Source of the DNA: an uncultured bacterium
GTDB taxonomy: Bacteria; Spirochaetota; UBA4802; JAGODF01
DNA length: 64,000 bases
Direction: 5' to 3'
Assembly: GCA_937921485.1 (NCBI GenBank)
Contig: CAKZSV010000057.1
Span: 17,825 to 81,824 of the forward strand
The translations under genes and the position numbers were made by a program. Positions 34,010-42,686 of the stretch are shown piece after piece. A model generated the notes under the pieces. The model made no database searches. It saw nothing but the letters and a program-made list of their open reading frames with translations, and had not been told where the DNA came from. How positions within the stretch are numbered: the stretch's first letter is position 1; every line of letters begins with the position of its first letter.

Positions 34010-37000
34010 GTGAACACCAGACAATTAAAAGCTGCCCTTCCGACCGATGTGAAAAAAGCCCTTATCTCACTGATTCCTTCGAAAAAACATCGCGACCTTT
34101 TGTATTCTGTGGCAGCCGGTGAACTATCAGAAGAACAGACAAGCCTTTTCGCGCGTTTCGTTCTTTCTCCTGGCTTCCGCCTCTACGCGCGATCCCGATC
34201 GCATATTTCGCTTTCACGAATGGAAGAAACCCTCACAATTTTTTTCAGAAGGCTTTGCCTCGAAATATCACCGGAAAAACTCGGCGCAATTGCGGACAAA
34301 ATGTCTTCGAAGAAATATTTTAACATTGAAAAAACTTTCTTCCACGTTCCGGTTGATCGCGAAACCTACCGGCTTTTCGAGAAAACATTCATTTCGCTTG
34401 GCGAACAGGATACATCGCTCCTTGAACCATATCTGGATTTCTGCAATTCACGAGCCTTTCTCGAACTCAAGGAATGCTATCTTGCCGACAGGCCTCTTTT
34501 TACGGATATTTTCGAACGCCTTATGGCCATTCTCAGCGGTACAAAATCCTTTGAAAAGGTAGAAAACGCCGCGCAGTGCATCACATGCGAAATATTCAAA
34601 CGGCTTATCAGGATTTCGAAACAACTCGGAGTTTACAGTGAATGCGCCGTTAATGTCTTCAACGTCATTCAGAATCACCCCAAACCCGAACATTTCATAG
34701 CACATCTTGAAAGATTCTTCAAGCGCTACCCGCCGAGGTTCGACACAGGTGGTTATGAAAAGGATGCACCGTTTCTCTATCGCCGGACGAAACAGATATG
34801 GGACTTTATATGGGAACTCGATGACAATGGCGGAAAGAAATTTGAAGAATTTATAAAACTCTACGGCCACAAAAAAGATGAATTCGAAGTTTTTATCTGG
34901 GACACGGTGTTTGAACTTGAAACCGCTCGTACGGCAAAAGCGATTGCAATATTTGTTTCCTATGCGTTTTCTTCTCTTAAAACGTTTTATCTCTCCGATA
35001 CAGCAACGTTGCGATTTCTGGTGAAAAATATTGTTGCAGTTTTAGCAGAGACTGAAGTAAAGGACATAGGCATTCCCCTGTACAGAATTGTACTCAAACT
35101 CCTTCTCGCGCTCAAAGTTGATCGCGATTTCCTTAAAAGAAGAGCGGAATTCTTCCAGTGGCTGAAAAGCAAAAGCTCATCGATGCGTATTGAAATCGAA
35201 ATCATTCGATTTCTCTTCTTTGAATACATCTATATTGCCCTCCATCTTGTTGACAACAGGTTCGGCATGAAAATGACGCGGTATAGTGACGATATGCACA
35301 AGCTTTTCATCCGAACCTTAGATTATGCTTATGCAAAGAAATTTTTCATGCGGAAAAGCAATCTGGATGCTGTCTTCGGACCAATTCTTGAAACGCTTCG
35401 CAACAAAATTTGGTCGCCAATCCGCGAAAAATTTGCCGGCTATAGCTCTTTTTTAGAAGACATCATAAGCGTTGCTGAAAGCATCGACAGGGAAGATGCT
35501 GTTATTTCAGCACTTGAAACACTGGAAACAGAAGACATTGTTGAATATCATCGGACATTCATCGAAACATTCCGTTCGCAACCCGAATGGATGGATCAGG
35601 CAATAGCCCCGGACTTCTGGTATCGAATCAATCTCACCACCGCGATGCCGCACGTGCTGGGAATTACCGTTCCTCTCATCGGAACCATCTCAATTTTGCC
35701 GGGAGCCATGGGCGCCTATACCGACGGCCATACCATCCACCTTCCCGAATACATAAATTTTTTCAAGGATCGTCTTGAGCCTCTGGCGGAAAACCGAAAT
35801 CTGACCGCCTATGTGGGCTTTGCACTTCATGAAACGGGACATATCGTAGGGGGCAGCTTTCTTTTCGACATGAATTATTACCTCCAGAAACTCGAAAAGC
35901 CGGAATTATTCTCAGCCATCATGAACATCTATGAAGACTACCGTATCGAAGAATTCATGTCGCGCATCGGCGCACATTTTCAGGCAAGGGAAATCATCCA
36001 TGAGCTCAACCGGTTTCTTAATGGTACATCAATTCAAAACATAAGCGGCTTTGGCGCGTTCCTTCTGTTTCACATATCATCAGAAGCAGGCGGAACAAAC
36101 GATCTGGCCCGCGCACTTCCTGAATATGAAGCAAAACTAAAAGCGCTTCTTGCCGCTCCTCTCAATACCGGTCGCTTCATAGGAATGAAAGAGCTCATTG
36201 AGTATGGCGTTTCCAGGCTTAAAAACATGGCATTTGGTAATCCCCTCGGCGCGTATGAGATATCGAGGGAATTCTACGAAATCCTGAAACTCTGGCCAGA
36301 AAACGAACTTCTTGAACTCATTGAGTTATCGTGCGTACAAAAGGGAGCGCACCGAAGAGAATCTCCCACGGGGACGGGATATCCATCGCCCATGACAAAA
36401 GAAGAATTGGAAGATTTCTATCGCCTCTGCAATGAAAATCCTGAAGCTTTCCTCAACCAATACGGCCTGCCCTTTTACCCGGAAGTGTTCGAAGGCAAAG
36501 AAGAAAAGGACGGCAACGCAGTCAGAGCTTTGCCTTCGCGCGTTGAGGAATATGCAATGGAACTCATTACCGAGGCGCGAGAAAGCAGATATGCCGATGA
36601 GGGAATAATCGACTATTCCCACCGCACAAAGCTGGACGACCTGATGGCAGAAAGGCAGATGCAAAAGCGGGATGAAGAATCACGCGAAAAGAAAGAGAAG
36701 AATGAAAAAAAAGAAAAAAAGGACAAAAAGAGTAAATCAGCCCAGAAAAAGAAAGGAAAGAAAAAATTCGTTTACTCAATTGACCCGAAGACAAAATCGC
36801 GCACCAGGCTTTCAGAAATCCGTGAATTCACCGTAAAAGGAATTTCAACGGCATATCTGGCAAAATTCAAAAAATGGGAGTATCTCGAGCGGAAAGTATA
36901 TCTCCAGCTGTCGCAACTTTTGCCGCACATCAAGGAAGAACACGAAACATCCGCGTTCGAAGGCGAAATCAACCTCGATCTGCTGATTGAAGTACTTTCA

Positions 37001-37624
37001 AACCGCAATCACTTCCATTCCTTCGATTTTTTAGACATCTACCGGGAAACACACCGAAGTCTGGGCGCGATAATCGGCATAGACGCAAGCGGCTCTACGG
37101 GCACCATAATTAATTATTCTGCCAATAGCGATGAAACCATTCTGGACATTGAGAAAGCCTTCGCCATCATACTCGGACGCGCACTTTCCTATCTCACGCC
37201 AAATGTTTCTCTGCTCGCATTTAATTCCATGAATTCCACCAATGTTTACCGCAGTGCATCAATTGACGCCGTATCGTCTTTCACATCTGACTTTGCCAAC
37301 AGGGACGGCGATTTTATCCGTTATGCGAAACATCTTTTTGAACAGATGGACGATGAAGTGAAGTACTTCTTTCTTATTTCAGACGGCCAGCCGGAAGCGC
37401 CGAACTATACCGGCAAAGCGGCACTGGACGATACGCTCATTGCCATGCGAGAAGTGGTCAATTCAGGAATCCGGCTCATCTATTTCAATATCGACAGGGA
37501 GCGCAGGGAGTACTTTGAAGTATTCAAACGCGAGGCAACCTATGCCGAACATTTCACCAATCCCGCCCAGATACTTCACGTGATACCGGAGATTGTAAAG
37601 AAGGTTGCTCACGCAATAAAATAG
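34010..37624 (+). CDS. Giant VWA-domain protein (NorD/CbbO-like partner)
   Basis: A 1204-residue cytoplasmic protein. The C-terminal 190 residues are a von Willebrand A domain with a MIDAS motif DASGS near residue 1025, a threonine/serine loop, and FFLISDGQP. The middle (about 570-720) has HETGH followed about 35 residues later by EDYRIEEF, the arrangement seen in NorD/CbbO proteins. A lysine/glutamate-rich linker lies at about 884-920. The N-terminal 550 residues are helical and unassigned, making it about twice the size of NorD. GTG start with GAGG upstream, 9 bases after the ATPase gene. It should form a chaperone complex with that ATPase. No Rubisco, NO reductase or gas-vesicle gene is near, so the client is unknown. 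Confidence 0.8.
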   Translation: MNTRQLKAALPTDVKKALISLIPSKKHRDLLYSVAAGELSEEQTSLFARFVLSPGFRLYARSRSHISLSRMEETLTIFFRRLCLEISPEKLGAIADKMSSKKYFNIEKTFFHVPVDRETYRLFEKTFISLGEQDTSLLEPYLDFCNSRAFLELKECYLADRPLFTDIFERLMAILSGTKSFEKVENAAQCITCEIFKRLIRISKQLGVYSECAVNVFNVIQNHPKPEHFIAHLERFFKRYPPRFDTGGYEKDAPFLYRRTKQIWDFIWELDDNGGKKFEEFIKLYGHKKDEFEVFIWDTVFELETARTAKAIAIFVSYAFSSLKTFYLSDTATLRFLVKNIVAVLAETEVKDIGIPLYRIVLKLLLALKVDRDFLKRRAEFFQWLKSKSSSMRIEIEIIRFLFFEYIYIALHLVDNRFGMKMTRYSDDMHKLFIRTLDYAYAKKFFMRKSNLDAVFGPILETLRNKIWSPIREKFAGYSSFLEDIISVAESIDREDAVISALETLETEDIVEYHRTFIETFRSQPEWMDQAIAPDFWYRINLTTAMPHVLGITVPLIGTISILPGAMGAYTDGHTIHLPEYINFFKDRLEPLAENRNLTAYVGFALHETGHIVGGSFLFDMNYYLQKLEKPELFSAIMNIYEDYRIEEFMSRIGAHFQAREIIHELNRFLNGTSIQNISGFGAFLLFHISSEAGGTNDLARALPEYEAKLKALLAAPLNTGRFIGMKELIEYGVSRLKNMAFGNPLGAYEISREFYEILKLWPENELLELIELSCVQKGAHRRESPTGTGYPSPMTKEELEDFYRLCNENPEAFLNQYGLPFYPEVFEGKEEKDGNAVRALPSRVEEYAMELITEARESRYADEGIIDYSHRTKLDDLMAERQMQKRDEESREKKEKNEKKEKKDKKSKSAQKKKGKKKFVYSIDPKTKSRTRLSEIREFTVKGISTAYLAKFKKWEYLERKVYLQLSQLLPHIKEEHETSAFEGEINLDLLIEVLSNRNHFHSFDFLDIYRETHRSLGAIIGIDASGSTGTIINYSANSDETILDIEKAFAIILGRALSYLTPNVSLLAFNSMNSTNVYRSASIDAVSSFTSDFANRDGDFIRYAKHLFEQMDDEVKYFFLISDGQPEAPNYTGKAALDDTLIAMREVVNSGIRLIYFNIDRERREYFEVFKREATYAEHFTNPAQILHVIPEIVKKVAHAIK

Positions 37625-37968
37625 CATTTCTCCGGAAAAGATATCACATTCCGAAACAAAAAAAGTCTTGCTTAAATATACACTTAAATGGTATATTATT
37701 TTGTGGAATGCTGTATGACGGTTATGCGTTTTTCCGAGGCGATACTGCTCTATCTGACATCGCCAAAAGTGCTTAATATGCGTTTTGCAAATGTCGATGG
37801 TAATAATGGTATCTCAGCAATAGCGCGGATACTGCATGTCATCAACAGGGATATCGCTCCCGGATGTGAATCTCTGCATGCGTATGAATTGTGATTTGTG
37901 CCCGTGGGAATGAAGGGCGTATTACATTGTATCAACGTGCCGTACGGCACTGCGAATAAGGAAGCCAC
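37625..37968. other. Intergenic stretch with weak promoter and perfect palindrome
   Basis: No gene is convincing here; a 60-70-codon open frame over 37688-37894 has no recognisable product. A weak promoter, TTGCTT (37668-37673), 18 bases, TATATT (37692-37697), could serve the next gene from far upstream. A 14-base perfect palindrome GTGCCGTACGGCAC at 37937-37950 lies 18 bases before the next ATG and may be an operator. Confidence 0.4.
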
Positions 37969-39192
37969 ATGGTATCTGCCCAGTTTAAAGTCGAAAATTA
38001 CGTTGCCAATTCCTTCATAGTCGTCGAAGGAAAACGCGAGGCTCATAATTTTTACATCATCCGAAGCGGAAAAGTCAAAATTTCCAAGGAAAATCCCGTC
38101 TCCGCCGAAGAGCCATTCAGCATCGTTGGGCCGGGAGATTTTTTCGGCGTCATTTCCTGCATGAGCAATCATCCGCGCACGGAAACGGCCATCGCGCTCA
38201 CCGATGTATCGCTCATTTCCGTGGAGCGCGAACAATTCGGCATTCTCATTCAGAAAAACCCGGCCGTCGCGATGAAGATTATACGATTTTTCAGCAGGAA
38301 GCTTCGCGATTTCGATACGGCCATAACGCGCCTCACCTTCAAAAACTCGGTGGAAGAAGACCCGTCGCACCTGTTCAACATTGGGGAATACTACTTCAAA
38401 CACAAGATATTCAATCACGCGGCGTATGCGTATCAGAGGTTTGTCCAGTACTGTCCGAACCACCCCAACCGCGATGCGGCATTGCAGCGGCTCAAGACTC
38501 TCAAAGCGCCCTACAAAATCGATGATTCAAAAAATGCCGAAACGCTCCAGCGCTCATTTAAAGACAACACGATGATTTTCTGCGAAAACGAACCCGGCAA
38601 TGAACTCTACATCATACAGTCCGGCAAAGTGAAAATCACCAAAATCGTCGATGAAGAAGTTATGCTCGCGGTTTTAAAACCGGGCGACATATTCGGCGAA
38701 ATGGCACTACTCGATAACAAGCCCAGAAGCGCATCAGCCATCACCTTCGGCGATACCACGCTTCTGGCCATCAATAAATCGAATTTCGAGGGGATGGTTC
38801 AGGCGCAACCCCAGCTTGCCACCAAGCTCATCCAGCTTCTCAGCGAACGCATCTGGATTGCATACCGCCAGCTTGCCAATCTCATGATAGCCGACCCCCT
38901 GGGAAGAATTTACGATACGCTGCTCACGCAGGTGGACATTCACCGCGTGAAAATCGGGCCGAAGGTTCCGCACAATTTTGAATTCGGCATGAAGGAACTC
39001 ATGAAGATGGTTGGCCTGCCTCCCGAGAAAGGGGAGGTGTACGCCGTTCAGCTCCTTGAAGATAAGCATTTCAAACTCGATGGCGGTAAAATCATCTGCA
39101 CCGACCTCGAAGAACTCGAAAAAACCGTGAATTTCTACAAAAAGAAAATGATTCTGGACCGCAAGCGTGAAGCCAGTAAAAAAGCCATATAA
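37969..39192 (+). CDS. Double cyclic-nucleotide-binding regulator
   Basis: A 407-residue protein with two CAP_ED domains. The first (about 1-125) has FYIIRSGKVKI and GPGDFFGVISCM. The second (about 185-305) has LYIIQSGKVKI and KPGDIFGEMALLDNKPRSAS, the complete phosphate-binding cassette. The first cassette is incomplete (SNHPRTETA). A TPR-like segment (HLFNIGEYYFKHKIFNHAA) joins them. The C-terminal 100 residues carry a winged-helix-like stretch (FGMKELMKMVGLPPEKG), as in CRP-type regulators, so DNA binding is possible. AGGAAG precedes the ATG. Its end overlaps the next gene by 26 bases. Confidence 0.85.
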   Translation: MVSAQFKVENYVANSFIVVEGKREAHNFYIIRSGKVKISKENPVSAEEPFSIVGPGDFFGVISCMSNHPRTETAIALTDVSLISVEREQFGILIQKNPAVAMKIIRFFSRKLRDFDTAITRLTFKNSVEEDPSHLFNIGEYYFKHKIFNHAAYAYQRFVQYCPNHPNRDAALQRLKTLKAPYKIDDSKNAETLQRSFKDNTMIFCENEPGNELYIIQSGKVKITKIVDEEVMLAVLKPGDIFGEMALLDNKPRSASAITFGDTTLLAINKSNFEGMVQAQPQLATKLIQLLSERIWIAYRQLANLMIADPLGRIYDTLLTQVDIHRVKIGPKVPHNFEFGMKELMKMVGLPPEKGEVYAVQLLEDKHFKLDGGKIICTDLEELEKTVNFYKKKMILDRKREASKKAI

Positions 39193-41230
39193 AATCGGAA
39201 TTATCATCGCCGCAATCGCACTTGTCATCTTTGCACTCACCACGATGGCCGTGTATTACCTTTTTCCCATCGAAAAAATAAAATCCATCGTAGCCAGGCA
39301 GGCTGAAGCATCACTCGCAAGGAAGGTAGCAATAGGCAACATCAGATACGGCATTCGCGGGATTCACTTAAGCAATGTAACAGTTTTCGACGGGCTGACC
39401 GACAAAGACCCTCTTTTTGCGAAGATTGCTGAATGCAGGCTGGGAATTCATTTTCGTTCGCTTCTTTCTTTACAAATGGATTTCGATTTTATTGATATGG
39501 AAAGACTCTCTCTGGATATCAGCTTTAAAAACGGGATATCGAATATTGAACGATTCATCGATGACTACAATAAAATTCCCACCTCCACAAAAATCAACAT
39601 GGTGCATCTTTCAGGCGCGCAATTGACGCTGAAAAATCCCCCGGAAAGCTTAAAACCGCTATCGGGAACGTATCGCATCAGCAGCACAATTGATATTTCA
39701 GGAAAAAACACCATCACCGCAAGCGACACGACAATACATCTTCCGGAAAACCGCGGCGTAATCAAAACCGACACCATAACCGTTTCAGCGAAAGAAGGAA
39801 GTTTTTTGCTCACATCGAATCTCACACTCGAGAAATGCTCGCTTCTGTGGGTGTATGGATGGAAAACCGGCGCACCGCTTCCCTTCCGCACGTTTGACGG
39901 CACCATCAGCGATCTCAATATCACACGAAATGAAGTCAAAGGTAAAGTTAAAGGGCGTTCACTGCTTCCCGGCGGGAAGACTATCGCCGTTGACGGATTT
40001 TGCACGGTCACCTTCGCCACAAAACACACGCTCATCACTTCCACCGAAGCAAGCATGGGCAATTCATCGGTACAGGTGAAGCTTCTCAGCATTCCATCCA
40101 GCGGCAACATCGACCGGCTCGTTGTGCAAAAGGCCTCGGCGAATTTAGAGGATATTCAGCCGCTTGTGAGCATCCTCCCTGCAAGCATGCGAGGCAATGT
40201 ATCCGGCAGTTTTTCTTTTGTGAGCGGGGTAGTAAATGCCGATGTAAAAATATCCGGCGGAGCTATTGGAGCCGATGGGAAAATCGCGCGAAACATCAAT
40301 GAGACGATTCAAATTGTAAATAATACTTTCAGAAAAGAAAATATTCCTGTTGTACTATTCGATACCCCATTCGTCCTTTCCGTTGCGACAAAAGGAAATA
40401 CATTTAATTCTTTTATCGTAAATGCGCGCGCGAAAGAAATGACGATCGATGAAGAATTTTCAAAATCGGGCGGCATCGATACCCCGATTACAGAAATTCC
40501 TGTTGATATCTCCGGCAACATTTCCATCGATAAGCTTTTCTTTGAAAAATATGCCTTTACGGGACTCAAAGCAAACTTTGGCACTTCACGCAAACAGTTG
40601 TCGTTTAATACTTTCACAGCAAAATGTTTCGGCGGCGAGATATCCGGAAAAGGCGTTATTGATTTTTCTAAAAAAGCTGTGGATGTTGAAGCGGCAATCA
40701 CCTTCGAGAAAATCAAAGTTCAGCAAATCGCGGAATCGAACGAAAAAATCAAAAACCGCTTTTTTGGAACAGCTCACGGCAAAAGCGAATTCTCTTTCCG
40801 AGCGGGGAAAGAGGGCGAATCAATGAAGACCATGAAAGGAAAGCTCGAATTCACCATCGCTAACGGCAAGCTCGTTGATACCGGACTTCAAAATGGCCTC
40901 GGCGCCGCGCTTTCTGAAATGAAATACAAATTGAAAGACCTGGAATTCAGCAGAATATCCGGCAATTTCTCCATCTTAGGAAACAATTATTACGTCAATC
41001 AGTTCGAATTCATTGCGCCGGATGTCCGCCTGAAGCTTGAAGGGTATTTCGATAAAGAACTCGACGGCGATATGAAACTCAACCTTGAATTTAATAAAAA
41101 TTTTATCCAGGACGTCCCCAATCCGGCGCTCTTGCAGCTCAACAAATACAAGCAGGGCGCCTGGTACATCATCCCCTTCGCCATGAAGGGCAATATTACC
41201 AAAAGCGAAAACTACCGGCGGCTGAAGTAA
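39167..41230 (+). CDS. AsmA-family envelope protein
   Basis: A 687-residue protein with one N-terminal membrane anchor (IGIIIAAIALVIFALTTMAV) and a long beta-rich periplasmic region. The first residues after the anchor (ARKVAIGNIRYGIRGIHLSNVTV cut at the strand) are typical of AsmA/DUF748 proteins. The C-terminal part (about 480-650) has GKGVIDFSKKAVDVEAAITF and GKLEFTIANGKL, typical of the AsmA C-terminal domain. Members of this family are linked to phospholipid transport and outer-membrane assembly. The start is a GTG inside the preceding gene, without a strong Shine-Dalgarno, so coupling is likely. Confidence 0.82.
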   Translation: MKPVKKPYKIGIIIAAIALVIFALTTMAVYYLFPIEKIKSIVARQAEASLARKVAIGNIRYGIRGIHLSNVTVFDGLTDKDPLFAKIAECRLGIHFRSLLSLQMDFDFIDMERLSLDISFKNGISNIERFIDDYNKIPTSTKINMVHLSGAQLTLKNPPESLKPLSGTYRISSTIDISGKNTITASDTTIHLPENRGVIKTDTITVSAKEGSFLLTSNLTLEKCSLLWVYGWKTGAPLPFRTFDGTISDLNITRNEVKGKVKGRSLLPGGKTIAVDGFCTVTFATKHTLITSTEASMGNSSVQVKLLSIPSSGNIDRLVVQKASANLEDIQPLVSILPASMRGNVSGSFSFVSGVVNADVKISGGAIGADGKIARNINETIQIVNNTFRKENIPVVLFDTPFVLSVATKGNTFNSFIVNARAKEMTIDEEFSKSGGIDTPITEIPVDISGNISIDKLFFEKYAFTGLKANFGTSRKQLSFNTFTAKCFGGEISGKGVIDFSKKAVDVEAAITFEKIKVQQIAESNEKIKNRFFGTAHGKSEFSFRAGKEGESMKTMKGKLEFTIANGKLVDTGLQNGLGAALSEMKYKLKDLEFSRISGNFSILGNNYYVNQFEFIAPDVRLKLEGYFDKELDGDMKLNLEFNKNFIQDVPNPALLQLNKYKQGAWYIIPFAMKGNITKSENYRRLK

Positions 41231-41327
41231 ACTGAAAATTTCCCCATAACGCGCATCGCGGTCATAATATCTCTTTGCGCCCTCTTTCATGCTTGACGAA
41301 TCATTCCAGGCGCTGTAGCAACATACT

Positions 41328-42275
41328 ATGCTACGAAAAAACAACTTTCGCATCGGGATTGTCGGCGCGGGTGCGATGGGATCGCTTTTCGCCTATTACT
41401 TCATCCGCGCAGGCCATGAAGTGATTCTCTTAGATGTACCAGAACGCACGGATGCGCTTAAAAGCGGCATTCGAATCCGTTTTATGGACGGGTCGCTTGA
41501 GCACATTGAGGTGCGCGCATCATCGGATCCGGCAATTCTGCAGCAGTGCAATATCATATTTATATTTGTAAAAAGTTACGCCACGGGCATGGCATGTGAG
41601 TCCATTGCACCGCACATCGCGCCCGACGCGATTTTCGTGACGCTGCAAAACGGCCTGGGAAACAGGGAAATCCTTGAGGAGCTATTTCCTCATCACGCGG
41701 TCATCAGCGGCGCCACCACAATCGGCGCGTACATCGATTCTGACGGCATCGTCACCGAAGGCGGGAAAGGAACAATCACTCTAGGTTCATTACAGCAAAC
41801 AGCACTCGAACAGGTACATACATTGCTGCACGCTGCCAACCTCCCCGTAGAAATCACCCCTAACCCGGATGAAGCGCTCTGGAAGAAGGTCATCATCAAC
41901 GCCGCCATCAACCCTCTCGGCGCGCTTGCGCGCATCCCCAACGGAAAGATTCTCGAATCGGCACATTTACGCGCGATCCAGGAACATCTGGTTCGCGAAG
42001 CGGTAGCCGTTGCGGCACAGGAAGGCATCCTCTTCGATGCAGAAGAGATGACAGCGCTTGTCCGGGATGTGTGCGCAAAGACGGCGCTCAACCGGTGCTC
42101 CATGCTGCAGGACATCGAAGCTGGAAGGCGCACTGAAATCGATGCCATCACCGGCGCAATCGTCAAAACCGCACATACATACGGCATTTCCGTTCCGCAC
42201 CACGAAGTGATATTTGCGCTTATATCCGCCTTAGAAGACCAAAAAAAAACCGGGGTGGCCCCCGGTATTACATAA
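41328..42275 (+). CDS. panE: 2-dehydropantoate 2-reductase
   Basis: A 315-residue NADPH-dependent ketopantoate reductase of the PanE/ApbA family, which makes pantoate for coenzyme A. The nucleotide motif is VGAGAMGSLFAYYF (about residues 12-25). FVKSYAT and QNGLGN lie in the N-terminal domain. The catalytic lysine is in KKVIINAAINPLGAL and the substrate glutamate region is GRRTEIDAITGAIV. Length matches the family (300-315). It is monocistronic. Its 3' end overlaps an antisense terminator that belongs to a small minus-strand gene. Other 2-oxoacid reductases of the family are possible. Confidence 0.88.
   Translation: MLRKNNFRIGIVGAGAMGSLFAYYFIRAGHEVILLDVPERTDALKSGIRIRFMDGSLEHIEVRASSDPAILQQCNIIFIFVKSYATGMACESIAPHIAPDAIFVTLQNGLGNREILEELFPHHAVISGATTIGAYIDSDGIVTEGGKGTITLGSLQQTALEQVHTLLHAANLPVEITPNPDEALWKKVIINAAINPLGALARIPNGKILESAHLRAIQEHLVREAVAVAAQEGILFDAEEMTALVRDVCAKTALNRCSMLQDIEAGRRTEIDAITGAIVKTAHTYGISVPHHEVIFALISALEDQKKTGVAPGIT
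42241..42265 (-). terminator. Intrinsic terminator of the 45-residue membrane protein gene
   Basis: On the minus strand ACCGGGG and CCCCGGT form a 7-bp GC-rich stem with a 4-base loop, followed by a run of eight T. It begins 44 bases after the stop of the small gene and is embedded in the 3' end of panE on the opposite strand. Confidence 0.8.
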
Positions 42276-42308
42276 TATGGGATTGATTGATATGAACCAA
42301 TGGATTGC

Positions 42309-42446
42309 TCACTCATGTCGATATGCATCGATCATGCTTCTTCTTCTCTGGTGCTTATGATGACGATAGATAAAATATTCCACTCCGATCCAGAGAATTG
42401 CCGCAATCCAGAAGAATGAAATGATTTCAAATAATGAAATATCCAT
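42309..42446 (-). CDS. Small single-pass membrane protein (45 residues), sigma-54-controlled
   Basis: A 45-codon gene: one hydrophobic helix (LFEIISFFWIAAILWIGVEY) followed by a basic tail with YRHHKHQRRR, implying an inside C-terminus. I do not recognise the family. Three independent signals support it. A Shine-Dalgarno-like AGGTGGTGAG lies just before the ATG, a consensus-quality sigma-54 promoter lies 22 bases upstream, and an intrinsic terminator lies 44 bases downstream. The predicted transcript is only about 200 bases and carries no other gene. Small membrane proteins of this sort often act as regulators or accessory subunits of larger membrane complexes. Confidence 0.7.
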   Translation of the reverse strand: MDISLFEIISFFWIAAILWIGVEYFIYRHHKHQRRRSMIDAYRHE

Positions 42447-42467
42447 GACACTCACCACCTTTATACT

Positions 42468-42484
42468 TAGCAATAAGCGTGCCA
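42468..42484 (-). promoter_or_regulatory. Sigma-54 promoter (-24/-12)
   Basis: The minus strand reads TGGCACG (42484-42478), four bases, TTGCTA (42473-42468), an exact match to the sigma-54 consensus TGGCACG-N4-TTGCW. Transcription would start near 42458, about 12 bases before the ATG of the 45-residue gene. Confidence 0.8.
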
Positions 42485-42601
42485 GAATTATATTTTTATT
42501 AAATCACAACTTCTGAATAAATCAGAGGTTACAAAATTATTTTTAATAATAATTACATGGCATACAGATAAGCATACGGGCAGATTGAAATAATTCGACA
42601 G

Positions 42602-42619
42602 TGTTGCAGTTTTGCAACA
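42602..42619. promoter_or_regulatory. Palindromic operator, candidate enhancer-binding site
   Basis: TGTTGCA-GTTT-TGCAACA is a perfect 7+7 inverted repeat centred about 150 bases upstream of the predicted sigma-54 transcription start. That is the normal distance for a bacterial enhancer-binding protein. It is the only such palindrome I see in 42447-42686, which otherwise is AT-rich and empty. Confidence 0.55.
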
Positions 42620-42686
42620 AGCGACGCGGTTATATATCAGTGAAATGCTATGTTATATGAAAGACTGCAGAGGGAAAGCACTTGCC

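Noticed and set aside
36660..36770. Lysine/glutamate-rich run in the VWA protein as a frameshift or repeat expansion
   Set aside because: The frame continues cleanly into the VWA domain, and charged linkers are usual in large VWA proteins.
37688..37894. A 68-codon open frame upstream of the double cNMP-binding gene
   Set aside because: No Shine-Dalgarno, no recognisable sequence; probably chance.
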